7,816 nt of DNA. It comes from Lentisphaerota bacterium. Its GTDB lineage: Bacteria > Verrucomicrobiota > Lentisphaeria > Oligosphaerales > JAFGRS01. Positions 1 to 4,889 of this stretch are shown here, piece by piece (the stretch's first letter is position 1; each line of letters opens with the position of its first letter). The position numbers and the translations under genes were made by a program. The stretch is from NCBI GenBank assembly GCA_012514865.1, contig JAAYZO010000465.1:1-7816 (forward strand), in the 5' to 3' direction. The notes below the pieces were generated by a model. That model saw only the letters and a list, made by a program, of their open reading frames with translations. It made no database searches and was not told where the DNA came from.

Positions 1-706
1 CCGAGCCGATGTGGCTGGTCGCCACGAGGCCGCGGTCGGCCAGGCGCTGTTCCATGGCCTCGCTGTTGTAGAACGGCCAGACGCCCTGGCGGTCGCCGCT
101 GGTCAGGCCGTCGCGCATGGCCTGCCGGCGCGCCTCCGGGGCGCGCGCCATGGTGCGGGCGACGTAGCGCGATTCGATGTAGTGCTTCATGGTGCAGACG
201 CGCATGGTGACGCCGATGAAGGCATAGAGCGCATTCCACTCGTAGAGGTGCCCCCAGGGGCTGATGTCGGCGAAGGCGTCCCAGCCCCACGGCGCCGGCG
301 ACAGGCCCCCTGCCCCGTGATTGGCGGTCATCTCGGCGGCGCGGCTGCCGATGGCACTGACCGAGTGCGAGTAGTGGTGGCTGCGCAGGCTGCGCGGGTC
401 GGTGCGCAGGGCTTCGGAGAGGGCCCCGACGTACGACGGCGACGTCGCCAGGTCGAAGTCCTCACGGCGCCGCGGCGGGTCGGCGGGGCAGAACCACAGC
501 GTCGGCATGGCCACGGTGCCGCCGGGGGCGACGGCCTGGAGGGCGCCGTCGATGACCGTCGTCGGGCCGCCGACGACGGTGCCCATGCTGCTGAGCGAGC
601 CGTGATAGATGACCACATCGCCAGCCTGGGCGCCCACGGCCCTGAAGGCGCGGCAGACGTCCTCGGCGTGCACCTGGATGGCGGGATTGCCCTTTTCGGG
701 GTCCAT
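1..706 (-). CDS. AAC(3)-family N-acetyltransferase, C-terminus cut by window edge
   Basis: Reading leftwards from the ATG at 706-704 gives 235 open codons to the edge; the family is usually about 260-290 residues, so only the last part is missing. It begins MDPEKGNPAIQVHAEDVCRA. Hallmarks of the aminoglycoside 3-N-acetyltransferase fold (Antibiotic_NAT) are present in order: VVIYHGSLSSMG (31-42), GGPTTVIDGAL (46-56), GGTVAMPTL (62-70), HSVSAIGSRA (114-123), and IGV...MKHYIESR (164-180), where H175 and E178 match the conserved His-x2-Glu of the acetyl-CoA site. Such enzymes move acetyl from acetyl-CoA to an amine, in the cytoplasm. The start is secure: GGGGAGG lies at 714-720, 7 nt upstream, and an in-frame TAG lies seven codons upstream with no other start between. 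The gene is divergent from the GspF-like gene. Many relatives in environmental genomes have no known resistance role, so the substrate is unknown. Confidence 0.87.
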   Translation of the reverse strand, partial: MDPEKGNPAIQVHAEDVCRAFRAVGAQAGDVVIYHGSLSSMGTVVGGPTTVIDGALQAVAPGGTVAMPTLWFCPADPPRRREDFDLATSPSYVGALSEALRTDPRSLRSHHYSHSVSAIGSRAAEMTANHGAGGLSPAPWGWDAFADISPWGHLYEWNALYAFIGVTMRVCTMKHYIESRYVARTMARAPEARRQAMRDGLTSGDRQGVWPFYNSEAMEQRLADRGLVATSHIGS

Positions 707-1018
707 GGTATCGCCTCCCCTGCCCTATGTCGCGGTTCTCTCCGTAGCGTGCTCCGTCCGCGTCCGGCGCCAGTCTGGCTGGCCGCCGCGCCGCCGCGCT
801 GGCAGCGGCTGTCGGCCCGGCGGCCCGGCGGCCCGGCACGAGGGACACCCGGGGGGGTGCACGCCGGCGCGGCGACGGCCTGTCGCCACGGGCCACCCCC
901 AGAGTGTAGCGCCGTGCCGATGGCCGTCAAGCTGGCGGGCGGGGCCGGGCCGGGCTACAGTCAGCCGCGACGAGACCCGGCCCGCGGCAGGGCCGTTCCA
1001 CGAGAGGGCACATCGGCG
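707..1018. other. Divergent intergenic spacer, no gene seen
   Basis: This 312-bp region separates the leftward acetyltransferase gene from the rightward GspF-like gene and should hold the promoters of both. I see no convincing -35/-10 pair in its very GC-rich sequence. Visible local structure: CGGCCCGG three times in tandem (813-836); a perfect 6-bp hairpin GGCGAC/GTCGCC with a 5-nt loop (871-887); and ribosome binding sites at its two ends (714-720 for the minus gene, 1002-1008 for the plus gene). Open frames crossing it are Arg/Ala/Gly/Pro-rich and look like GC-driven shadows. Confidence 0.6.
813..836. repeat. Short tandem repeat, 3 x CGGCCCGG
   Basis: Three perfect consecutive copies of an 8-bp unit inside the divergent spacer. 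The unit is nearly self-complementary, so the tract can form several alternative small hairpins. It may vary in copy number by slippage. No function is shown. Confidence 0.7.
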
Positions 1019-1993
1019 ATGTCAGCGCTGCAGCACCGCGTCGTCTTCTACGGCACCCTGGCATCCCTGGAGGAGGCCGGAGTGCCGCTCCTGCGGGCCC
1101 TGCAGCAGCGCTTCCCGGGGTCCTTCCGGCCAGCCGCCGCCGAGCTGTATGGGATGCTCCAGCAGGGCCTGCGCCTGAGCGAGGCCATGGCGCACCTGCC
1201 GCGGCACTTCTCCGGCTTCGAGACGGCCCTCGTCGAGGTCGGCGACCTCAGCGGCCGCCGCGAGGCGGTCTTCAAGGCCCTGCGCGACTGGTTCCAGCTC
1301 GCCTGGCGTCTGCGCTCGAAGGTGATCTCCAGCCTGATCTACCCGGCGCTGGTGTACCACGCCGCGGCGGTGCTGGTGCCATTCATCGATGTCCTGGTCG
1401 GCGGCCTCACGCTCGAGCGTGCGGCGCTGCAGGCCGCGGGCCTGATGGCGCTGCCGTGGGTCCTGTGGCTGCTGGTGCGGACGCTGGGCCAGGCGATTCT
1501 CGACCTGCCTGTTCTGGGCCGCCTCTGGCTGGCGGTGCCGTACCTCGGCGGCCTCTCGTACCGCCTCGACAGCAGCCGCTTCCTCACCGCCTTCGGGCTG
1601 TGCCTGCGCGCCGGCATCGGCTCGATCCGTGGCGCGGCCCTGGCCGCGGGCGCCTGCCGCAACCCGGCCCTGCGACAGCGCTTCGCCAGGCTCTCGGAGG
1701 CCATGGCCACGGCGGGGTGCACCTTCTGCGAGGCCCTGGAGGCCGACCCCCTGCCCATGGATGCGGACATCGCGCTCCTCGACGTCCTGCGCGCCGGCGA
1801 GATCAGCGGCCGCCTCGACGACGCCAGCGAACGCCTGGCGAGGCACTGCCAGGAGGACGCCGAGAACCGCCTGACACGGCTCGCGGTCATCCTGCCCAAC
1901 CTCGCCTACCTCGCCCTGCTTGTCTACCTCGGCATCCGCATCATCGGCTTCTACGGCAAGCTCATGGCGCCGGTCTACGACCTGCTCGAGTGA
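1019..1993 (+). CDS. Short GspF/PilC-like type II secretion F-family inner-membrane protein
   Basis: This is a 324-residue protein with two T2SF-type repeats. The first half has the pattern FYGTLASLEEAGVPLLRAL (10-28), then LVEVGDLSGRREAVFKAL (71-88). The second has FLTAFGLCLRAGIGSIRGA (188-206), then VLRAGEISGRLDDASERLA (257-275). Likely membrane segments are about 105-127, 136-157 and 287-312. F-family proteins are the inner-membrane platform of type II secretion and type IV pilus machines, working with a secretion ATPase and pilin-like proteins. At 324 residues it is shorter than typical GspF/PilC (about 400) and lacks the usual N-terminal stretch before the first repeat. No ATPase, secretin or pseudopilin gene is nearby. 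The frame stays open for 336 codons upstream, but those overlap the acetyltransferase gene on the other strand. The ATG at 1019 is preferred because GAGAGGG (1002-1008) precedes it by 10 nt and homology begins here. Confidence 0.82.
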   Translation: MSALQHRVVFYGTLASLEEAGVPLLRALQQRFPGSFRPAAAELYGMLQQGLRLSEAMAHLPRHFSGFETALVEVGDLSGRREAVFKALRDWFQLAWRLRSKVISSLIYPALVYHAAAVLVPFIDVLVGGLTLERAALQAAGLMALPWVLWLLVRTLGQAILDLPVLGRLWLAVPYLGGLSYRLDSSRFLTAFGLCLRAGIGSIRGAALAAGACRNPALRQRFARLSEAMATAGCTFCEALEADPLPMDADIALLDVLRAGEISGRLDDASERLARHCQEDAENRLTRLAVILPNLAYLALLVYLGIRIIGFYGKLMAPVYDLLE

Positions 1994-2028
1994 CGGGGAA
2001 GGCCGGGTACGGCGGGAGGATCTGCCCG

Positions 2029-2044
2029 TCGCGTCAGGACGCGA
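2029..2044. terminator. Small hairpin between GspF-like gene and tRNA genes
   Basis: TCGCGT and ACGCGA pair around the tetraloop CAGG. It lies 35 nt after the stop of the plus-strand gene and 42 nt beyond the 3' end of the minus-strand tRNA-Asp, so it could end transcription from either side. No T-run follows on either strand, so this is weak as an intrinsic terminator. Confidence 0.25.
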
Positions 2045-2085
2045 TAGGCCACAGGGGACGTTCGAGAGACGAGGAGGAAGAGGAA

Positions 2086-2162
2086 TGGCGGGAGCGACGA
2101 GACTTGAACTCGCGACCTCCGACGTGACAGGCCGGCGCTCTAACCAATTGAGCTACGCCCCC
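2086..2162 (-). tRNA. tRNA-Asp (GTC), downstream copy
   Basis: A 77-nt cloverleaf read on the minus strand with CCA encoded. The acceptor stem pairs GGGGGCG with CGCTCCC (one G-U pair), followed by discriminator G and CCA. The anticodon stem is CCGGC/GTCGG with loop CTGTCAC, giving anticodon GTC (2126-2128) for aspartate. The T stem GCGAG/CTCGT carries loop TTCAAGT. It is identical to the second copy 128 bp away, and the two are probably made from one precursor, this one being the promoter-distal copy. Confidence 0.97.
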
Positions 2163-2213
2163 GCATGCAGACCGCTGAATTGTCCGAACCGGACAGGACT
2201 GAGGAGAAAGGAA
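2163..2213 (-). other. tRNA spacer with hairpin
   Basis: A 51-nt spacer between the two tRNA-Asp genes. It holds a 6-bp perfect hairpin (TGTCCG 2181-2186, CGGACA 2190-2195, 3-nt loop). This could be a processing structure in the shared precursor. No promoter is visible in the spacer, consistent with co-transcription from upstream of the second copy. Confidence 0.4.
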
Positions 2214-2290
2214 TGGCGGGAGCGACGAGACTTGAACTCGCGACCTCCGACGTGACAGGCCGGCGCTCTAACCAATTGAGCTACGCCCCC
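2214..2290 (-). tRNA. tRNA-Asp (GTC), promoter-proximal copy
   Basis: A 77-nt gene identical base for base to the copy at 2086-2162, with the same acceptor, anticodon (GTC at 2254-2256) and T arms and an encoded CCA. It lies next to the promoter-like sequence at 2319-2346, so it is transcribed first. Identity of the two copies points to recent duplication or gene conversion. Confidence 0.97.
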
Positions 2291-2318
2291 GCGATTTTCC
2301 GTTTTCAACAGGTGCACT

Positions 2319-2346
2319 ATTTTAACCCATGACCCCGACGATTCAA
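2319..2346 (-). promoter_or_regulatory. Sigma70-type promoter for the tRNA-Asp pair
   Basis: On the minus strand TTGAAT (2346-2341) and TAAAAT (2324-2319) are separated by 16 bp. They differ from the -35 and -10 consensus by two bases and one base respectively. The expected start of transcription is near 2312, giving a leader of about 20 nt before the mature tRNA. This AT-rich patch stands out in a very GC-rich window. Confidence 0.72.
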
Positions 2347-2454
2347 GATGAGCGCCTCTGAAAAAACGGTTTGGGCCGGCCGAGGGCGTAGCGCCGCAGG
2401 CATACCGCCGCGCCGCGAGCCGGCCTGGCACCGCACGGTGAAGGATGGCCACCT

Positions 2455-3168
2455 GTGAATGACTGGGCACCCGCGATGCGGCTTCTGACGCGTTTTGAAC
2501 CTGGTGCGGAACGCTCCGGGGGCGGCTTCGCGCTGCCGTGGTTCCCGGCGGTGGGTGCCGGCCTGGGTCTGGCGGGCTGGGTCCTGGCGGCGTTGGCGGT
2601 GTGGCTGTTCGGCCCGCGTGCCGGCGCCGCGGTGGCGGCCGTCGCCATCCTGATCTTCGAGGGCTGGGCCACCGGCGGACGGCGCTACACCGCCACCGTG
2701 CGGCTCCTCGAGGGCTTCTCCGAGGGTGCCGCCAACGCCGAGACCAGTGCCTACCTGCGTCTGGCCGCTTTCCAAGGCATCCTCGTGCTCAAGCTCGCCT
2801 GCTACGGCGTCCTGGCCGGGACCCATCGCGGCGCCTGGCTGATGGTCGTCGGCGCCCTGAGCGCCGCGGCGGCGGTGCATGCCTCCGCGGTGCTGCGGCC
2901 GTCGCATCGTGCCGGCGCCGAGGCGCTGTGGGAGGACTGGGGCCACTGGCTGGCGGCCGCAGGCGTGGCCGTCATTGCCGGCCGCCTGGCCGGCGCCCTT
3001 CTGCCGGGGCTGTTCGCCGCGTCGCTGTGCTGGATCCTGCCGGCCCCCCTGGCGGGGCTGCTCGGGCCGGACTGCCGCGAGGCGGGCTCCACCGCCTGGC
3101 TCAGCCTGGCCGAGGCCCTCGCCCTCGTGGTCCTGGTCGTCGGTGCCCTGGCGGCCCTCGGGGCCTAG
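2455..3168 (+). CDS. CobS-like multi-spanning membrane protein lacking the usual acidic catalytic motif
   Basis: A 237-residue hydrophobic protein with five to seven likely membrane segments (about 31-52, 56-69, 107-122, 126-147, 165-195, 219-236). Its length and order of elements match adenosylcobinamide-GDP ribazoletransferase (CobS), which joins the upper and lower halves of cobalamin at the inner membrane: RLLTRFEP near the start, PWFPAVGAGLG (28-38), a TGG motif (73-75), an ending resembling GGxTGDxxGAxxEL (GPDCREAGSTAWLSLAEAL, 204-222). The acidic HLDGLADTxDG motif that follows TGG in true CobS is replaced here by RRYTATVRLLEGF. It is therefore probably not an ordinary CobS, and the assignment rests on overall pattern only. 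The start is a GTG at 2455 with AAGGA (2441-2445) 9 nt upstream; an ATG seven codons later is the alternative. No other cobalamin gene is in the window. The stop codon lies inside the palindromic repeat. Confidence 0.5.
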   Translation: MNDWAPAMRLLTRFEPGAERSGGGFALPWFPAVGAGLGLAGWVLAALAVWLFGPRAGAAVAAVAILIFEGWATGGRRYTATVRLLEGFSEGAANAETSAYLRLAAFQGILVLKLACYGVLAGTHRGAWLMVVGALSAAAAVHASAVLRPSHRAGAEALWEDWGHWLAAAGVAVIAGRLAGALLPGLFAASLCWILPAPLAGLLGPDCREAGSTAWLSLAEALALVVLVVGALAALGA

Positions 3169-3217
3169 TCTGGATTGTGAGCGAAGCATCCGTGCTTCGC
3201 GAGTAATCCGGGCTAGG
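3164..3217. repeat. Long palindromic (REP-like) element, copy 1
   Basis: A 54-bp imperfect palindrome that includes the TAG stop of the CobS-like gene. The core is a perfect 8-bp stem GCGAAGCA/TGCTTCGC with loop TCCG (3181-3200). Outside it GGATT pairs with AATCC and, at the rim, CCTAG with CTAGG. Read on the minus strand, 3217-3171 matches 6952-6998 at 40 of 47 positions, so this belongs to a dispersed family. It could act as a transcript 3'-end or RNA-stabilising structure between the CobS-like gene and dut, but it has no T-run. Confidence 0.85.
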
Positions 3218-3240
3218 TTATCGGCGCCTTAGAACACTCT

Positions 3241-3264
3241 GGCGGGGGGCCTTTGGCCACCGCC
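3241..3264 (+). promoter_or_regulatory. Leader hairpin before dut
   Basis: GGCGG and GGCC on the left pair with GGCC and CCGCC on the right around loop TTT, with a small internal bulge. It lies 28 nt before the dut start and downstream of the palindromic element. It may be a transcript-end or leader structure, and no T-run follows. No -10/-35 promoter is clear in this spacer. Confidence 0.3.
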
Positions 3265-3292
3265 GTGACCCTCTCACGTTGAGGCCGAAACC

Positions 3293-3733
3293 ATGCCTGT
3301 GGTCGTGCGATTCCGTATGCAGCCGGGTGACGAGGACCTGCAGCCGCGCAAGGCCCACGCCGACGACGCCGCCTATGACCTGCGCGCCCGCGTCGCCACC
3401 GCCCTGCCCCCCGGCGGCGTCGCGCTCGTGCCGACCGGGCTCTTCCTCGAACTCCCCGTCGGCTTCGAGGCGCAGGTCCGGCCGCGCAGCGGCCTGGCGC
3501 TCAAGCAGGCCGTGACCGTGCTCAACAGCCCCGGGACCATCGATGCCGGCTACCGCGGTGAGGTCGGCGTCATCCTCTTCAATGCCGGCCGAGAGGCCTT
3601 CCAGGTGGCGCGCGGCGACCGCATCGCTCAGATGGTCATCCAGACGCTCCCCGAGGTCGTCCTCGAGCCCGCCGCCGACCTGGCGGCCAGCGCCCGCGGC
3701 AGCGGCGGCTTCGGCAGCACCGGAGTCCGGTGA
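3293..3733 (+). CDS. dut: dUTP diphosphatase (dUTPase)
   Basis: A 146-residue trimeric-type dUTPase, which hydrolyses dUTP to dUMP and diphosphate in the cytoplasm. This keeps uracil out of DNA and supplies dUMP for thymidylate synthesis. All five family motifs are visible in order: motif 1 DDAAYDLR (24-31), motif 2 PRSGLALK (64-71), motif 3 GTIDAGYRGEVGVILFN (81-97) with the catalytic-water Asp84 and uracil-stacking Tyr87, motif 4 RGDRIAQMVI (107-116), and the flexible C-terminal motif 5 ARGSGGFGSTG (134-144). Length is normal for bacteria. The ATG at 3293 has GAGG at 3281-3284, 8 nt upstream. The cysteine synthase gene follows after 55 nt on the same strand, suggesting co-transcription. Confidence 0.97.
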   Translation: MPVVVRFRMQPGDEDLQPRKAHADDAAYDLRARVATALPPGGVALVPTGLFLELPVGFEAQVRPRSGLALKQAVTVLNSPGTIDAGYRGEVGVILFNAGREAFQVARGDRIAQMVIQTLPEVVLEPAADLAASARGSGGFGSTGVR

Positions 3734-3788
3734 AGACGCCACCAGGGCGGCGCCGTGGTGCCTTTGACGCAAGGAATGTGAGCGACCC

Positions 3789-4742
3789 ATGATACGCAGT
3801 CTCGGACCGCTGATGCAGCAGACGACCCCGGTGGTGGAACTGGGGGGCCTCAAGCCGGCCCCGTCCAGGGTGCTGGCCGGGCTGGCCTGTCTGAACCCCA
3901 GCGGCAGTGTCAAGGACGTCATGGCCTGGTACATGCTTACCCAGGCCGAACGGCGCGGCGAGGCGCGTCCCGGGATGACCATCCTGGAGATGACCACCGG
4001 CAACACCGGCATCGCCTTCAGCATGCTCGCCGCCGCCGCCGGGTACCGCTTCACGGCGGTGATGCCCGAGCACATGAGCCTGGAGCGCCGGCAGATGATG
4101 CGGGCCTTCGGCGCCGAGGTGGTCCTCACCCCCGCCGCCGAGGATATGGCGGGCGCCCTGCGCCGCTATGAGGAACTCAAGGCCGACCTCGGCGAGCGCG
4201 CCTGGCTGCCGGACCAGTTCGGGAATGAGGACAACGTCCGCGCTCACTACGCCTACACCGGCGAGAGCCTGGCACGCCAGGTGAGCGGGCCGGTCGACTT
4301 CTTCGTCGCCGGCATGGGCACCGGCGGCACCTTCATCGGCGTCTCACAGCGCCTCCGGGAGCGCTTCCCGGGGTGTCGCATGATCGGCATCGAGCCGGCC
4401 GAGTCGGCGGTGCTGACCGGCGGCGCGGTCGGGCCGCATGGCATTCAGGGCATCGGCGAGGGCTTCGTCACCGAGATCATTCGGCGGCATCGTGCCGAGA
4501 TCGACGCGGTGGTCACCGTCGCCACGGCCGAGGCCGAGGCCCAGGCACGCGACCTGGCCCTGCAGTGCGGCCTGCTCGCCGGGGTCTCCGCCGGCGCCAA
4601 TGTGGCCGTGGCCATGCGCCTGGCCCGGCAGCACCCCGGCTGTACCGTCCTCACCCTCATCCCCGACCGCGGCGAGCGCTACCTGAACCAGGGCCTCTTC
4701 GGCTGCTCGGCGGCCGACTGCGGCCATTGCAGCCGGGGCTGA
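3789..4742 (+). CDS. cysK: Cysteine synthase (O-acetylserine sulfhydrylase, CysK type) with Cys-rich tail
   Basis: A 317-residue fold-type II PLP enzyme that makes cysteine from O-acetylserine and sulfide in the cytoplasm. Visible features: NPSGSVKD with the PLP lysine K42; TTGNTG (69-74), which binds the substrate carboxylate, with Thr in place of the usual Ser at position 70; the PLP phosphate loop GTGGT (177-181); GPHGIQGIGEGFV (215-227), typical of CysK; GVSAGAN (265-271) with S267 expected at the pyridine nitrogen; and PDRGERYL (292-299). The C-terminus ends SAADCGHCSRG, adding a C-x2-C pair (C311, C314) after C306, which ordinary CysK lacks. The start is ATG 3789. AAGGA (3771-3775) is rather far, 13 nt upstream, and no in-frame start lies closer to it. 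It follows dut by 55 nt. A cystathionine beta-synthase-like or CysM role cannot be excluded. Confidence 0.88.
   Translation: MIRSLGPLMQQTTPVVELGGLKPAPSRVLAGLACLNPSGSVKDVMAWYMLTQAERRGEARPGMTILEMTTGNTGIAFSMLAAAAGYRFTAVMPEHMSLERRQMMRAFGAEVVLTPAAEDMAGALRRYEELKADLGERAWLPDQFGNEDNVRAHYAYTGESLARQVSGPVDFFVAGMGTGGTFIGVSQRLRERFPGCRMIGIEPAESAVLTGGAVGPHGIQGIGEGFVTEIIRRHRAEIDAVVTVATAEAEAQARDLALQCGLLAGVSAGANVAVAMRLARQHPGCTVLTLIPDRGERYLNQGLFGCSAADCGHCSRG
4706..4742 (+). repeat. Direct repeat, copy 1: 3' end of cysteine synthase gene
   Basis: The last 37 nt of the gene, from the codons for the Cys-rich tail through the TGA. It matches 4779-4815 at 31 of 37 positions, the first 17 (CTCGGCGGCCGACTGCG) being identical. 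Confidence 0.8.
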
Positions 4743-4760
4743 TCGATCCCCGTCAAGACT

Positions 4761-4790
4761 TCGGCCGCCACCTCGACGCTCGGCGGCCGA
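4761..4790. terminator. Hairpin between convergent genes
   Basis: A perfect 9-bp inverted repeat, TCGGCCGCC (4761-4769) and GGCGGCCGA (4782-4790), with a 12-nt loop. It sits 18 nt after the cysteine synthase stop and 99 nt from the stop of the convergent glycosidase-like gene, so it may end transcription from the left, and possibly both sides. No T-run follows. Its right arm lies within the duplicated tail sequence. Confidence 0.45.
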
Positions 4791-4815
4791 CTGCGACCTG
4801 TGCGACCGGCGCTGA
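4779..4815 (+). pseudogene. Diverged second copy of the cysteine synthase 3' end
   Basis: This matches 4706-4742 at 31 of 37 positions with no gap and ends at an equivalent TGA (4813-4815). In the corresponding frame it reads SAADCDLCDRR-stop, against SAADCGHCSRG-stop in the gene: both cysteines and the stop are kept while four other residues differ. The upstream sequence does not match. The 73-bp offset puts it in a different frame from the intact gene, so it is not a readthrough extension. It is probably a remnant of a lost tandem paralogue or a local duplication. Confidence 0.6.
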
Positions 4816-4889
4816 CAGACCGGAGGCCCCCTCCCCCGGCCGCCGTCATGCAGAGGCGGGCGGAAGGCGCGCCCCGGTCCCTGTCGCCC

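Noticed and set aside
846..859. CACCC/GGGTG inverted repeat in the divergent spacer as an operator
   Set aside because: Only five base pairs in a G/C-only tract, easily due to chance in this composition.
11..1018. 336-codon open N-terminal extension of the GspF-like protein
   Set aside because: It lies opposite the acetyltransferase gene and a GC-rich spacer, is Ala/Arg/Gly-rich without family features, and a good ribosome binding site and the homology both begin at 1019.
2347..2454. Possible cobalamin riboswitch upstream of the CobS-like gene
   Set aside because: The spacer has a 7-bp GGCCGGC/GCCGGCC inverted repeat, but I see no B12-box consensus or the expected long fold, and it is too short for the class.
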